Position numbers and translations under genes: made by a program
Shown here: piece by piece, positions 50,555 through 61,220 of the stretch
How the letters are laid out: each line of letters starts with the position of its first letter
Position numbering within the stretch: position 1 is the stretch's first letter
The notes under the pieces: model-generated
What the model saw: only the letters and a program-made list of their open reading frames with translations
Database searches by the model: none
What the model was told of the DNA's origin: nothing
Source of the DNA: Sphingopyxis jiangsuensis
GTDB lineage: Bacteria; Pseudomonadota; Alphaproteobacteria; Sphingomonadales; Sphingomonadaceae
Length of the DNA stretch: 64,000 nt
Direction: 5' to 3'
Assembly (NCBI RefSeq): GCF_016734905.1
Contig: NZ_JAERPO010000002.1
Span: forward strand, 1,011,524 to 1,075,523

Positions 50555-51283
50555 TTACTCCGTCACCGCGGCGGCTTCGGCCTCGGCGGCGCGATCGGAC
50601 GAGCCGCCGCGCTTGATGAGGTCCGACACCTTCTTGCCGCGACGCTGCGCGACCGACTTGGGGCTCGTCTGTTCGCCGAGCGCCTCAAAGGTTGCGCGGA
50701 TCATGTTATAGGGGTTCGAGGTGCCGACCGACTTGGTCACCACATCGGCAACGCCGAGCGATTCGAACACCGCGCGCATCGGGCCGCCGGCGATGATGCC
50801 GGTCCCCGCGGGCGCCGAGCGCAGCGTGACATTGCCGGCGCCGAAATGGCCGCGGCCGTCATGATGCAGCGTGCGGCCATCGCGCAGCGGAACGCGGATC
50901 ATCGCCTTCTTTGCCGCGGCGGTCGCCTTCGAAATGGCTTCGGGCACTTCGCGCGCCTTGCCGTGACCGAACCCGGCGCGGCCCTTGCCGTCGCCGACGA
51001 CGACGAGCGCGGCGAAGCCGAAGCGCTTACCACCCTTCACCGTCTTCGACACGCGGTTGATGTGGACGAGCTTTTCGATCAGCTCTTCGCCACCATCGTC
51101 GTCGCGCGGACGGCGATCGTCGCGGCGGCCACGGCCACCGTCACGTCCGCCGCGACCACCGTCGCGACCGCCACCACGACCGCGGCGCGGGGCCTGGTTC
51201 GTGACTTCGGCGTTGGTGGTTTCGGGCGCCAGGATCGCCTCGGGCTGGTTGCCCTGACCCGTGGTGTTTTCGTCTGCCATCAT
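50555..51283 (-). CDS. rpsE: 30S ribosomal protein S5 with RGG-rich extension
   Basis: S5 takes part in decoding accuracy and mRNA helicase action of the ribosome. The core begins near residue 68 ([20 protein letters not shown]) and is conventional. Before it is an extension of about 65 residues with repeated RGG/DGGRG units, which makes the protein 242 residues against 166 in E. coli. Two consecutive ATG codons are possible; GGAG lies five bases before the first. The stop of rplR overlaps the start (TAATG). Confidence 0.96.
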   Translation of the reverse strand: MMADENTTGQGNQPEAILAPETTNAEVTNQAPRRGRGGGRDGGRGGRDGGRGRRDDRRPRDDDGGEELIEKLVHINRVSKTVKGGKRFGFAALVVVGDGKGRAGFGHGKAREVPEAISKATAAAKKAMIRVPLRDGRTLHHDGRGHFGAGNVTLRSAPAGTGIIAGGPMRAVFESLGVADVVTKSVGTSNPYNMIRATFEALGEQTSPKSVAQRRGKKVSDLIKRGGSSDRAAEAEAAAVTE

Positions 51284-51636
51284 TAAAACTCCAATCCGCC
51301 TTCGCGTGCCGCGTCGGCCAGCGCCTTGATGCGCCCGTGGAACAGGAAGCCGCCACGGTCGAACACGACCTGCGTCACGCCCGCCTTCTTGGCGGCAGCG
51401 GCGAGGCGCTTGCCGACATCGGCAGCCGCAGCAGCCGTCGCGCCGGCCTTGCCGCGGACATCCTTGTCGAGCGTCGAGGCAGCAGCGAGCGTGCGGCCAG
51501 CGGCGTCATCGATGAGCTGCGCATAGATGTGACGGCCCGAACGGTGCACCGAAAGGCGCGGACGCCCGGCGGCGCGCTGACGGAGCGCAGTGCGGACGCG
51601 CTGGCGGCGTTTTTGGAAAGGGGTAAGATGTGCCAT
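51283..51636 (-). CDS. rplR: 50S ribosomal protein L18
   Basis: L18 binds 5S rRNA. The 117-residue product [20 protein letters not shown]... ends AREGGLEF, both typical. It overlaps the rpsE start by one base and follows rplF by 3 bp. Confidence 0.97.
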   Translation of the reverse strand: MAHLTPFQKRRQRVRTALRQRAAGRPRLSVHRSGRHIYAQLIDDAAGRTLAAASTLDKDVRGKAGATAAAAADVGKRLAAAAKKAGVTQVVFDRGGFLFHGRIKALADAAREGGLEF

Positions 51637-51639
51637 GGC

Positions 51640-52173
51640 TTACTTCTTCTTGCCTTCTTTGCGGAAGATGTACTCGCCGCGATATTTGATGCCCTTGCCC
51701 TTATAGGGTTCGGGCTTGCGCCAACGGCGGATTTCCGCCGCGACCTGGCCGACCATCTGCTTGTCGATGCCGCTGATCTCGATCGTCGTATTGTCCGGCG
51801 TCTTGATCTCGATACCCTCGGGTACCGCAAAGTCGACATCGTGGCTGTAGCCGAGCTGCAGCTTGAGCGTCTTGCCCTGCGAGTTGGCACGATAGCCGAC
51901 GCCCGAGATTTCGAGCGTCTTGGTGAAGCCCTCGGTCACGCCCGTGACGAGGTTCTGCACCAGCGTGCGCTGCATGCCCCAGAAGGCGCGTGCTTCGCGC
52001 GTGTCGTTCGCGGGCTGGACCGAGATGCTGCCTTCGCCGACTTCATATTTGATGTTGTCGGAAAGCGGCATCGCGAGCGTGCCCTTGGGACCCTTGACCG
52101 ACAGCTCGCCGCCGTCGATCGCGGCGGTGACGCCGCTGGGGATCTCCACTGCCTTTTTACCAATGCGCGACAT
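51640..52173 (-). CDS. rplF: 50S ribosomal protein L6
   Basis: L6 sits near the factor-binding site. The 177-residue product starts [20 protein letters not shown] and contains the second-domain motif [14 protein letters not shown]. Its start shares one base with the rpsH stop. Confidence 0.97.
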   Translation of the reverse strand: MSRIGKKAVEIPSGVTAAIDGGELSVKGPKGTLAMPLSDNIKYEVGEGSISVQPANDTREARAFWGMQRTLVQNLVTGVTEGFTKTLEISGVGYRANSQGKTLKLQLGYSHDVDFAVPEGIEIKTPDNTTIEISGIDKQMVGQVAAEIRRWRKPEPYKGKGIKYRGEYIFRKEGKKK

Positions 52174-52577
52174 CAGAACACCTCCGCCAGCACTTCGCCG
52201 CCGACATTATGCTCGCGGGCTTCGGCGTCCGAGAGGACGCCCCGCGGGGTCGACACGATGGTGATGCCCAGGCCGTTGCGCACGATCGGCAGCTCTTTCG
52301 AACCCGAATAGACGCGGCGACCCGGCTTCGAGACGCGGGCCACGTGGCGGATCGCCGGCTGGCCTTCGAAATATTTGAGCTCGATGCGGATGCCCTTGTG
52401 CTGGCCCCGCACGCCCAGCGCTTCTTCGCTGTAGCCGCGGATATAGCCTTCGCGCTGGAGAACATCGAGAACGCGGACGCGCAGCGTCGAAGCCGGCGTC
52501 AGGACGCTGTCCTTCTTCGCCTGCTGGCCGTTGCGGATGCGGGTGAGCATATCACCCAGAGGATCGGTCATTGCCAT
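52173..52577 (-). CDS. rpsH: 30S ribosomal protein S8
   Basis: S8 binds the central domain of 16S rRNA and in E. coli represses the spc operon. The 134-residue product reads [20 protein letters not shown] and ends [16 protein letters not shown] lies seven bases before the first ATG, which supports it over the ATG two codons later. Confidence 0.97.
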   Translation of the reverse strand: MAMTDPLGDMLTRIRNGQQAKKDSVLTPASTLRVRVLDVLQREGYIRGYSEEALGVRGQHKGIRIELKYFEGQPAIRHVARVSKPGRRVYSGSKELPIVRNGLGITIVSTPRGVLSDAEAREHNVGGEVLAEVF

Positions 52578-52589
52578 CTTGCGTCTTCC

Positions 52590-52895
52590 TTACCAGCTCG
52601 ACTTCACAACACCGGGGATCAGGCCCTTGTTGGCCAGATCGCGGAGCTGCACGCGGCAAAGCCGGAACTTGCGATAATAGGCGCGCGGACGCCCCGTGAG
52701 CTCGCACCGGTTGCGGATGCGGGTCGGGTTTCCGTTGCGCGGGATTTCCGCCATCTTGAGGCGCGCGATCAGACGCTCGCCATCGTCGAGCGACGTGTCC
52801 GCCGCAATCGCCTTCAGCTTCGCATAACGGCCGGCATATTTCTTCACCAGCTTCTTGCGACGCTCATTCTTGTTCATCGAACTCAGTTTCGCCAT
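52590..52895 (-). CDS. rpsN: 30S ribosomal protein S14, zinc-independent form
   Basis: The 101-residue product [20 protein letters not shown]... is the long S14 lacking the CxxC...CxxC zinc site. The conserved end [11 protein letters not shown] is present. It lies between rplE and rpsH, the standard location. Confidence 0.97.
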   Translation of the reverse strand: MAKLSSMNKNERRKKLVKKYAGRYAKLKAIAADTSLDDGERLIARLKMAEIPRNGNPTRIRNRCELTGRPRAYYRKFRLCRVQLRDLANKGLIPGVVKSSW

Positions 52896-52948
52896 GACTT
52901 AAGTTCTCTTTCCTTCTTGAAAGAGCCGGCCTGGTCCCCTCGCGGGGC

Positions 52949-53527
52949 TCAGGCGGCTTCCTTTTCCTGCGCTTCGATCGGGAAGGGGAAGCCGAACAGC
53001 TTGAGCAGTTCGCGGGCTTCATCGTCCGTGCGAGCGGTGGTGGTCACGATCACGTCCATGCCGCGCACCTGATCGATGCGGTCATAGTTGATTTCGGGGA
53101 AGATGATCTGTTCCTTGAGGCCCATGGCATAGTTGCCACGGCCGTCGAAGCTCTTCGCCGACACGCCGCGAAAGTCGCGGATGCGCGGCATCGCGATCGT
53201 GATCAGACGATCGAGGAACTCGTACATGCGTTCGCGGCGCAGGGTGACCTTGCAACCGATCGGCATGCCTTCGCGCAGCTTGAACTGGGCGATCGACTTC
53301 TTGGCCTTGGTCACGACGGGCTTCTGCCCGGCGATCAGCTCCATTTCGGCTGCCGCGGCTTCGACCTTCTTCTTGTCCTGCGTGGCTTCGCCGACGCCCA
53401 TGTTGAGCACGATCTTTTCGATCTTCGGCACTTCCATCGCATTCTTGTAACCGAATTTCTCGGTCATCGCCTTGACGATCTTGTCGTCATAGAGCTTGCG
53501 CATGCGCGGGGTGTAGTTGTCAGCCAT
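52949..53527 (-). CDS. rplE: 50S ribosomal protein L5
   Basis: L5 binds 5S rRNA and bridges to the small subunit. The 192-residue product has a slightly long N-terminus and the typical segments VLNMGVGEA and [17 protein letters not shown]. It overlaps rplX by eight bases. Confidence 0.97.
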   Translation of the reverse strand: MADNYTPRMRKLYDDKIVKAMTEKFGYKNAMEVPKIEKIVLNMGVGEATQDKKKVEAAAAEMELIAGQKPVVTKAKKSIAQFKLREGMPIGCKVTLRRERMYEFLDRLITIAMPRIRDFRGVSAKSFDGRGNYAMGLKEQIIFPEINYDRIDQVRGMDVIVTTTARTDDEARELLKLFGFPFPIEAQEKEAA

Positions 53528-53840
53528 TGAGAGTCTCCCCGGACTTCACGGCCACGCGGACCTTCTTGCCGTCCTTGGTTTCAAAGCGGACGCGCGTCGG
53601 TTTGCCGGTCTTGGGATCGGCAATCGCGACCTTGCTGGCGTGCAGCGGCGCTTCCTTGCGTTCGAGGCCGCCCTGCGGGTCCTGCTGGCTCGGCTTCTTG
53701 TGACGCGTGATGATGTTGACGCCCGCGACGACGACCTTGCCGTCCTTCGGCAGGCTCTGCGTCACTTCGCCGGTCTTGCCCTTGTCCTTGCCGGACAGGA
53801 CGACGACCGTGTCGCCCTTCTTGATCTTGGCCATACCCAT
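53520..53840 (-). CDS. rplX: 50S ribosomal protein L24
   Basis: L24 is an assembly initiator with a KOW motif, seen here as [18 protein letters not shown]. Two ATG codons two residues apart are possible; GGAGG lies ten bases before the first, which is used (106 residues). It starts 2 bp after the rplN stop codon. Confidence 0.96.
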   Translation of the reverse strand: MGMAKIKKGDTVVVLSGKDKGKTGEVTQSLPKDGKVVVAGVNIITRHKKPSQQDPQGGLERKEAPLHASKVAIADPKTGKPTRVRFETKDGKKVRVAVKSGETLNG

Positions 53841-53842
53841 GG

Positions 53843-54211
53843 TCAGAGCACCTCCGGCGCCAGGCTGATGATCTTCATATAGCCCTTGCCGCGCAGTTCG
53901 CGGACGACGGGGCCGAAGATACGCGTGCCGATCGGCTCTTCATTCTTGTTGACGAGCACGGCGGCGTTGGTGTCGAAACGAATGACCGAGCCATCGGCGC
54001 GGCGCACATCCTTCGCGGTGCGGACGATGACGGCGCGATGGACATCGCCCTTCTTCACCTTGCCGCGCGGCTGCGCTTCCTTGATCGACACGACGATGAC
54101 ATCGCCGACGCCGGCCACGCGACGCTTCGACCCGCCCAGCACCTTGATGCACTGGACGCGCTTCGCGCCGCTGTTGTCGGCGACTTCCAATTGTGACTGC
54201 ATCTGAATCAT
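53843..54211 (-). CDS. rplN: 50S ribosomal protein L14
   Basis: L14 lies at the subunit interface. The 122-residue product [20 protein letters not shown] is highly typical, with [11 protein letters not shown] and the end [10 protein letters not shown]. It is 58 bp after rpsQ. Confidence 0.98.
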   Translation of the reverse strand: MIQMQSQLEVADNSGAKRVQCIKVLGGSKRRVAGVGDVIVVSIKEAQPRGKVKKGDVHRAVIVRTAKDVRRADGSVIRFDTNAAVLVNKNEEPIGTRIFGPVVRELRGKGYMKIISLAPEVL

Positions 54212-54269
54212 CGATGCATTTCCTTCTTCCTTGGCCTACCGGGCCGTCCCGGCGGTTCCGTGAAAATCC

Positions 54270-54551
54270 TTAGCCTTCGGCCGCGGCGGGGGCAGCCGTT
54301 GCCGGCTTGCTGTGAGTGTCGACCTTGTCGAGCACCTTCCACGTCTTGAGCTTCGAAATCGGCTTCGTTTCCTCGATGCGGACGGTTTCGCCAGCCTTGA
54401 CGCTGTTGTCCTCATCGTGGGCGTGATACTTTTTCGAACGCCGGATGATCTTCCCGTAGAGCGGGTGCTTCACCTTCCGCTCCACCTTCACCACGACGGT
54501 CTTGTCGCCCTTGTCGGACACCACCGTGCCGGTCAGAATGCGCTTCGGCAT
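54270..54551 (-). CDS. rpsQ: 30S ribosomal protein S17
   Basis: S17 binds 16S rRNA early in assembly. The 93-residue product [20 protein letters not shown] has the usual OB fold with [19 protein letters not shown]; a short Ala/Pro tail ends it. It follows rpmC by 10 bp. Confidence 0.97.
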   Translation of the reverse strand: MPKRILTGTVVSDKGDKTVVVKVERKVKHPLYGKIIRRSKKYHAHDEDNSVKAGETVRIEETKPISKLKTWKVLDKVDTHSKPATAAPAAAEG

Positions 54552-54561
54552 GACAGTCTCC

Positions 54562-54765
54562 TTACTTGGCCGCGGCGCGAACGCGCGCGGTCTGTTCGGT
54601 CTTGATGCGCGCGATCGAACGGCGCACTTCCTTGACCCGCGAAGCCTTTTCGAGCTGGCCGGTGGCGGCCTGGAAACGCAGGTTGAACGCCTCGCGCTTC
54701 AGCTCGCCCAGCGATTCGGACAGCTGGTCGTCGGTCTTCTTGGTCACATCGTCGGTCTTGGCCAT
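54562..54765 (-). CDS. rpmC: 50S ribosomal protein L29
   Basis: L29 sits by the exit tunnel. The 67-residue helical product [20 protein letters not shown] contains [20 protein letters not shown] and RSIARIKT, diagnostic of L29. A longer frame overlapping rplP is rejected. It starts 5 bp after the rplP stop codon. Confidence 0.96.
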   Translation of the reverse strand: MAKTDDVTKKTDDQLSESLGELKREAFNLRFQAATGQLEKASRVKEVRRSIARIKTEQTARVRAAAK

Positions 54766-54770
54766 GGCCC

Positions 54771-55202
54771 TCAACCCTCCAGGTGCGAGGTGTCGCCGAG
54801 GCGGGCGACGACCTTCGTCTTGATCGGCAGCTTCATCGCCGCGCGTTCGAACGCCAGCGCGGCCACCGGGCCGGGGACGCCGTCGAGTTCGAACAGGATG
54901 CGGCCGGGCTTGACGCGGGCGGCCCAATATTCGGGCGAACCCTTGCCCTTACCCATGCGGACTTCGGCGGGCTTCGACGACACGGGGACGTCGGGGAACA
55001 CGCGGATCCACAGGCGGCCCTGACGCTTGATCGCACGGCTGATCGCGCGGCGGGCCGCTTCGATCTGGCGCGCGGTGATGCGCTCGGGTTCCATCGCCTT
55101 CAGGCCATAGGAGCCGAAGTTCAGGCTGGTGCCGCCCTTGGCATTGCCGTGGATGCGGCCCTTGAATGCCTTGCGGAACTTGGTTTTTTTCGGTTGCAGC
55201 AT
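54771..55202 (-). CDS. rplP: 50S ribosomal protein L16
   Basis: L16 organises the A-site region of the large subunit. The 143-residue product [20 protein letters not shown] has the family motifs [20 protein letters not shown] and [12 protein letters not shown]. It follows rpsC by 11 bp. Confidence 0.98.
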   Translation of the reverse strand: MLQPKKTKFRKAFKGRIHGNAKGGTSLNFGSYGLKAMEPERITARQIEAARRAISRAIKRQGRLWIRVFPDVPVSSKPAEVRMGKGKGSPEYWAARVKPGRILFELDGVPGPVAALAFERAAMKLPIKTKVVARLGDTSHLEG

Positions 55203-55213
55203 GTCAGCAGTCC

Positions 55214-55921
55214 TTAACGGCGATCATCGCGCGCCGGGCGCACGCCCGACGTTTGCGCGTCGAGCATCAGCCGGTCGGTCGCCATCGGGTCGTGGCCAAG
55301 GATTTCGCCCTTGAAGATCCACACCTTGATGCCGCACACGCCATAGGCGGTGTGCGCTTCGGCTTCGGCATAGTCGACATTGGCGCGCAGCGTGTGCAGC
55401 GGCACGCGGCCCTCGCGGTACCATTCGGTGCGCGCGATTTCCGCGCCGCCCAGACGGCCGGCGCAGTTGATCCGGATGCCTTCGGCGCCCAGACGCATCG
55501 CCGACTGGACCGCGCGCTTCATCGCGCGGCGGAACGCGACGCGGCGTTCGAGCTGGTCGGCAATGCCCTGCGCGACGAGCTTCGCATCGACTTCGGGCTT
55601 GCGGATTTCGACGATGTTCAGCGACACGTCGCTGCCCGTCATCTCGCCGAGCGCCTTGCGCAGCTTTTCGATGTCGGCGCCCTTCTTGCCGATGATGACG
55701 CCCGGACGGGCGGCATAGATCGACACGCGGCACAGCTTTGCGGGACGTTCGATCACGACCTTCGAGATCGCCGCCTGCGGCAGGGCCTTGAACACATATT
55801 TGCGGATCTTCAGATCCTCGATCAACATGCGTCCATAGTCCTGGCCTTCCGCGAACCAGCGGCTGTCCCAGGTGCGGTTGACCTGCAGGCGCAGGCCGAT
55901 CGGATTGCTCTTCTGGCCCAT
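55214..55921 (-). CDS. rpsC: 30S ribosomal protein S3
   Basis: S3 lines the mRNA entry channel. The 235-residue product starts [20 protein letters not shown] and contains the KH domain ([20 protein letters not shown]) and the C-terminal domain with [20 protein letters not shown]. It begins 1 bp after the rplV stop codon. Confidence 0.98.
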   Translation of the reverse strand: MGQKSNPIGLRLQVNRTWDSRWFAEGQDYGRMLIEDLKIRKYVFKALPQAAISKVVIERPAKLCRVSIYAARPGVIIGKKGADIEKLRKALGEMTGSDVSLNIVEIRKPEVDAKLVAQGIADQLERRVAFRRAMKRAVQSAMRLGAEGIRINCAGRLGGAEIARTEWYREGRVPLHTLRANVDYAEAEAHTAYGVCGIKVWIFKGEILGHDPMATDRLMLDAQTSGVRPARDDRR

Positions 55922-55922
55922 C

Positions 55923-56303
55923 TTACGCCTCTTCTTCCTGTTCGCGCACGACGATGCGGATACGGCTGAACGGCTTGACGATCCGGGTCGACTTGCCGCG
56001 GCCGCGTGCGTGCCAGCGCTTCATCGAGATCGACTTGCCGACGCTCGCTTCCTTGATGACCAACGCATCGACATCGAGGTTGTGGTTGTTTTCCGCGTTG
56101 GCGACGGCGCTGGCGAGAACCTTGCGCACGTCGACCGCCATCGCCTTCTTCGAGAAAGCGAGGACGTTCATCGCGTCTTCGACCTTGCGGCCGCGGATCA
56201 GCGCGGCGACGAGGTTCAGCTTCTGCGCCGAACCGCGAATCTGCGTGCCGACCGACAGCGCCTCATTGTCCGCAACGCGGCGGGGGGATTTTGCCTTGCC
56301 CAT
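55923..56303 (-). CDS. rplV: 50S ribosomal protein L22
   Basis: L22 lines the exit tunnel. The 126-residue product has [20 protein letters not shown] near the hairpin and [11 protein letters not shown] at the end. It shares one base with rpsS. Confidence 0.97.
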   Translation of the reverse strand: MGKAKSPRRVADNEALSVGTQIRGSAQKLNLVAALIRGRKVEDAMNVLAFSKKAMAVDVRKVLASAVANAENNHNLDVDALVIKEASVGKSISMKRWHARGRGKSTRIVKPFSRIRIVVREQEEEA

Positions 56304-56578
56304 TAGCGTTTGCCCTTCTTGTCGGCCGCGTGACCGGGGAAGAAGCGCGTCGGCGCAAATTCACCCAGCTTCATGCCGACCATGTCTTCATTGACCGACA
56401 CCGGCACGAACTTGCGACCGTTGTAGACGTTGAAGGTCAGCCCGACGAACTGCGGCAGGATGGTGGACCGACGCGACCAGGTCTTGATCGGGGCAGAGCT
56501 GCCGCCGTCCTGGGCCGATTCGGCTTTCTTGAGGAGATGAAGGTCGACGAACGGACCCTTCCAGACCGAGCGAGCCAT
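56303..56578 (-). CDS. rpsS: 30S ribosomal protein S19
   Basis: S19 is in the small-subunit head. The 91-residue product [20 protein letters not shown] contains [20 protein letters not shown] and [12 protein letters not shown]. It begins 3 bp after rplB. Confidence 0.98.
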   Translation of the reverse strand: MARSVWKGPFVDLHLLKKAESAQDGGSSAPIKTWSRRSTILPQFVGLTFNVYNGRKFVPVSVNEDMVGMKLGEFAPTRFFPGHAADKKGKR

Positions 56579-56581
56579 GAC

Positions 56582-57418
56582 TTACCTCTTCTTCTTCGCG
56601 TGACGCGACCGGATGATCATCTTGTCGGTCGACTTGTTGTGACGCGTGCGTGCGCCCTTGGTCGGCTTGCCCCACGGAGTGACCGGGTGACGGCCGCCCG
56701 AGGTCCGGCCTTCACCACCGCCGTGCGGGTGATCGACCGGGTTCTTGGCGACGCCGCGAGTCAGCGGACGCTTGCCGAGCCAGCGATTGCGGCCGGCCTT
56801 GCCGAGGTTGGTGTTCTGGTTGTCGGGGTTCGACACCGCACCGACCGTGCCCATGCACTCGCCGCGGATATACCGCTGCTCGCCCGAACCGAGACGCACG
56901 ATGACGAGGCCGCGGTCACGACCGACGACCTGGGCATAGGTGCCTGCCGAACGGGCGATCTGGCCGCCCTTGCCCGGCTTCATCTCGATATTGTGGACGA
57001 TCGTGCCGACGGGCATCTGCGACAGTTGCATCGCATTGCCCGGCTTCACGTCGGTCTTCTTGCCCGCGATCACCGTGTCGCCGACGCCGAGGCGCTGCGG
57101 CGCGAGGATATAGGCGAGTTCGCCGTCCTCATATTTCACCAGCGCGATGAACGCCGTGCGGTTCGGGTCATATTCGAGCCGCTCGACGGTGGCCGGCATG
57201 TCCCACTTGCGACGCTTGAAGTCGATGAAGCGGTACTTCTGCTTGTGGCCGCCAGCGATGCCGCGCGAGGTCACATGACCCTTGTTGTTGCGGCCACCGG
57301 TCTTGCGCTTGCCTTCGGTCAGCGCCTTGACGGGCTTGCCCTTCCACAGCGCCGACTTGTCGACGAGGATCAGGCCGCGCTGCGCGGGGCTGGTCGGATT
57401 ATAGGATTTGAGTGCCAT
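56582..57418 (-). CDS. rplB: 50S ribosomal protein L2
   Basis: L2 is essential for peptidyl transferase assembly. The 278-residue product starts [20 protein letters not shown] and has the conserved [20 protein letters not shown] and the late [13 protein letters not shown] with the functionally important His. It is 22 bp after rplW. Confidence 0.98.
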   Translation of the reverse strand: MALKSYNPTSPAQRGLILVDKSALWKGKPVKALTEGKRKTGGRNNKGHVTSRGIAGGHKQKYRFIDFKRRKWDMPATVERLEYDPNRTAFIALVKYEDGELAYILAPQRLGVGDTVIAGKKTDVKPGNAMQLSQMPVGTIVHNIEMKPGKGGQIARSAGTYAQVVGRDRGLVIVRLGSGEQRYIRGECMGTVGAVSNPDNQNTNLGKAGRNRWLGKRPLTRGVAKNPVDHPHGGGEGRTSGGRHPVTPWGKPTKGARTRHNKSTDKMIIRSRHAKKKR

Positions 57419-57440
57419 TTTCTCTGCCTTCCCCTATCCG

Positions 57441-57749
57441 TCAGACGCCCGTGGTGACGTCGATCGACTGGCCTTCGGCCAGACGAACGATCGCCTTCTT
57501 CACGTCGCTGCGGGTGTAGGGCTTGCCCTTCCAGCGCTTGGTCTTGCCCTTGGTGACGAGCGTGTTCACGCCGAGCACCTTGACATCGAACAGCGCCTCG
57601 ACGGCCGCCTTGATTGCGGGCTTGGTCGCATCGTTGGCGACGCGGAAGACCACGGCGTTGTTTTCGCTGAGCAGCGTCGACTTTTCGGTGATCACCGGAG
57701 CGAGGATCACGTCATAATGACGCGCATCGACTGTTTTTGCCTTAGCCAT
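57441..57749 (-). CDS. rplW: 50S ribosomal protein L23
   Basis: L23 is the docking site for trigger factor and SRP at the tunnel exit. The 102-residue product includes [20 protein letters not shown] and [19 protein letters not shown]. It overlaps rplD by eight bases. Confidence 0.97.
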   Translation of the reverse strand: MAKAKTVDARHYDVILAPVITEKSTLLSENNAVVFRVANDATKPAIKAAVEALFDVKVLGVNTLVTKGKTKRWKGKPYTRSDVKKAIVRLAEGQSIDVTTGV

Positions 57750-58368
57750 TGAAGCGTGCCTCCAGCTTTTCGACGGCCGCGCGGGTCAGGACCAGCGTGT
57801 CGGCGCGCATGATGTCATAGACATTGGCACCGATCGCCGGCATCGCGTCGATGCCGATCAGGTTGGCCGATGCCATCGCGAAGCTTTCGTGGACCGCATC
57901 GCCGTCGATGAAGAGCGCGCGATTGCCGAGTTCGAGCTTGCCGAGCTTGCCGGCGAGCGCCTTGGTCTTCGCGTCCTTGAGCTCGAGCGTGTCGAGGACG
58001 ACGAGCTTGCCGCCCTTCGCCTTGTCGCTGAGCGCCATCTTGAGGCCGAGCGTGCGGATCTTCTTGTTCAGCGAGTGGCCGAAGGTGCGGGCACGAGGGC
58101 CATGCGCCTTGCCGCCGCCGATGAAGATCGGCGCCTTGCGGTCGCCGTGACGCGCCGTACCGCCGCCCTTCTGGCGACCGAACTTCTTGCCGGTGCGCGA
58201 CACGTCGCTGCGTTCGCGCGCGGCACGCGCCGGCGCGCGGCGCTTTTCGAGCTGCCACGCGACAACGCGGTGCAGGATGTCGGCACGCGCATCGACGCCG
58301 AAGACGTCATCGTTAAGGTCGATGTCGGCGCCAGCCTTGCCATCGAGGGTCTGAACCTTGACCTTCAT
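57742..58368 (-). CDS. rplD: 50S ribosomal protein L4
   Basis: L4 reaches into the tunnel and in E. coli represses the S10 operon. The 208-residue product contains [20 protein letters not shown] and [20 protein letters not shown], typical of L4. It follows rplC by 2 bp. Confidence 0.97.
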   Translation of the reverse strand: MKVKVQTLDGKAGADIDLNDDVFGVDARADILHRVVAWQLEKRRAPARAARERSDVSRTGKKFGRQKGGGTARHGDRKAPIFIGGGKAHGPRARTFGHSLNKKIRTLGLKMALSDKAKGGKLVVLDTLELKDAKTKALAGKLGKLELGNRALFIDGDAVHESFAMASANLIGIDAMPAIGANVYDIMRADTLVLTRAAVEKLEARFNG

Positions 58369-58370
58369 GA

Positions 58371-59144
58371 TCAGGACTCCTGTGCGCCGTCGGTCGCCGC
58401 GGTGTCGACGACGGTGTCTTCCACCGGCGTTTCGACCGGCGCGTCAGCCGGGGCTTCGTTGCTGTTGGCCGCGCTCTTGATGCCCGCCGGATAGGGGGCC
58501 TCGGGGTGGCGCGGCAGCTTCACCGCATCGCGAACGAGCAGCCAGCCGCCCTTCGAGCCAGGGACCGAACCCTTGACGAAGAGAAGACCGCGCTCGACGT
58601 CGGTGCGGACGATTTCGAGATTCTGCTGAGTGCGATTGCGCGCGCCCATGTGGCCGGCCATCTTCTTGTTCTTGAAGACGCGGCCCGGATCCTGGCGGTT
58701 ACCCGTCGAACCATGCGCACGGTGGCTGATCGAAACGCCGTGGGTCGCGCGCATACCGCCGAAACCCCAGCGCTTCATCGCACCGGCAAAGCCCTTGCCC
58801 TGCGTCACGCCCTGGATGTCGACGATCTGGCCGGCGACGAAATGGTCGGCCGACAGTTCGGCGCCGACGTCGAGCGTCGCGTCGTCGGCGACGCGGAATT
58901 CGACGAGCTTCGCCTTCGGCTCGACTTCGGCCTTGCCATAGGCGCCACGCTGCGGCTTGGCGACATTCTTCGCCTTGGCCGAGCCGGCACCCAGTTGAAC
59001 GGCCACATAGCCGTCGCGTTCCTTATCGCGGACGGAAACGACCTGACAGCCTTCGAGGCTCAGGATGGTGACGGGCACGTGGCGGCCGTCGTCCTGAAAC
59101 AGGCGGGTCATCCCCATTTTCTTCGCGATCACGCCAGTGCGCAT
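58371..59144 (-). CDS. rplC: 50S ribosomal protein L3
   Basis: L3 helps start large-subunit assembly. The ATG giving [20 protein letters not shown] is preferred: GAGGAG lies eight bases upstream, whereas a GTG three codons earlier is too close to it. The 257-residue product has [16 protein letters not shown] and [21 protein letters not shown] Pro/Ala/acidic C-terminal extension of about 40 residues is beyond the E. coli length. A 308-bp non-coding stretch separates it from rpsJ. Confidence 0.97.
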   Translation of the reverse strand: MRTGVIAKKMGMTRLFQDDGRHVPVTILSLEGCQVVSVRDKERDGYVAVQLGAGSAKAKNVAKPQRGAYGKAEVEPKAKLVEFRVADDATLDVGAELSADHFVAGQIVDIQGVTQGKGFAGAMKRWGFGGMRATHGVSISHRAHGSTGNRQDPGRVFKNKKMAGHMGARNRTQQNLEIVRTDVERGLLFVKGSVPGSKGGWLLVRDAVKLPRHPEAPYPAGIKSAANSNEAPADAPVETPVEDTVVDTAATDGAQES

Positions 59145-59452
59145 GATCTTCACTCCTCAACAGAGGCCGGGCGGACCATTCCGCACGGCTTGCGGGACCC
59201 ACGAAGGCATTGCCTTCACGGAACCCTCCCAGCCCGAATTTTGTGCATCGCCCCGTCCGGGCTGAGGTGCCGCATGTCCCGAAGGACCGTTGCGGCGAGA
59301 CGGGGGACGCGGCCCGGACCATGATGCTTCAGCGAAGCGGTCCGGCGGTATCCACCCTATCGTCGGTCCGGATCGCTCCGGACTTGTGCCATCGCCGAAG
59401 CGGCTGGCCGATAGAGACCCCGGATCAAGTCCGGGGCTAAAGGTAAATTGGC
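59145..59452. other. Non-coding interval between rpsJ and rplC
   Basis: No gene or RNA is recognised in these 308 bp. There are three hairpins: GTCCGGA-TCGC-TCCGGAC at 59366-59383, CCCCGGA-TCAAG-TCCGGGG at 59418-59436, and one around the rpsJ stop codon at 59445-59464. The middle part holds many GC-rich short inverted repeats. A promoter or leader for rplC onward may lie here, but none is obvious. Confidence 0.6.
59418..59436. repeat. REP-like hairpin CCCCGGA-TCAAG-TCCGGGG
   Basis: A perfect 7-bp stem with a five-base loop. It is similar in core sequence to the palindrome at 42222-42249 and the hairpin at 10114-10131. Confidence 0.55.
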
Positions 59453-59464
59453 TTAGGCCAATTT
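59445..59464 (-). promoter_or_regulatory. Hairpin holding the rpsJ stop codon in its loop
   Basis: AAATTGGC and GCCAATTT form a perfect 8-bp stem around TTAG; the minus-strand stop codon TAA lies across the loop. There is no T run behind it. It may protect the message 3' end or mark a processing point. Confidence 0.45.
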
Positions 59465-59764
59465 AATCTCGACATTCACGCCCGCGGCGAGGTCGAGCTT
59501 CATCAGCGCGTCGACCGTCTGCGGGGTGGGCTGCACGATGTCGAGCAGCCGCTTGTGGGTGCGCACCTCGAACTGCTCGCGCGACTTCTTGTCGATGTGC
59601 GGGCCGCGGTTCACGGTGAATTTTTCAATGCGCGTCGGCAGCGGGATCGGGCCGCGAATAAGCGCTCCGGTACGACGCGCCGTGTCGGCGATGTCGGTGG
59701 TGGCCTGATCGAGCACGCGGTGATCAAAGGCCTTCAGGCGAATGCGAATATTCTGCGTTTCCAT
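59453..59764 (-). CDS. rpsJ: 30S ribosomal protein S10
   Basis: S10 is part of the small-subunit head and also serves in transcription antitermination with NusB. The 103-residue product [20 protein letters not shown] is typical, with the conserved [20 protein letters not shown]. It lies 147 bp after tuf. Confidence 0.98.
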   Translation of the reverse strand: METQNIRIRLKAFDHRVLDQATTDIADTARRTGALIRGPIPLPTRIEKFTVNRGPHIDKKSREQFEVRTHKRLLDIVQPTPQTVDALMKLDLAAGVNVEIKLA

Positions 59765-59911
59765 GACTGTTCCAGTCGAATCCCGTCTGACGATGCGAAA
59801 GAGCCGAAATGGCCACTGCCCGCCCCCGCAGGGAGGCCGGCGCGGCCATCAAAAACCTTTAAGCTACGAGCCGCGCGAATCGATCCGAATCGCGCGGCTC
59901 GCGGCCCTATA

Positions 59912-61102
<1,191 letters not shown>

Positions 61103-61220
61103 GTTGTTGAACCTTCTTGTTCATTGGGTTGGGTTGATCAGTCCTGGCCGACGCCCGCTGAATCAGGCGCCGCCCTTAGTAGGTCTTGCCGCGCGGTGCA
61201 AGCCCGCGCGGCCTCGACCA

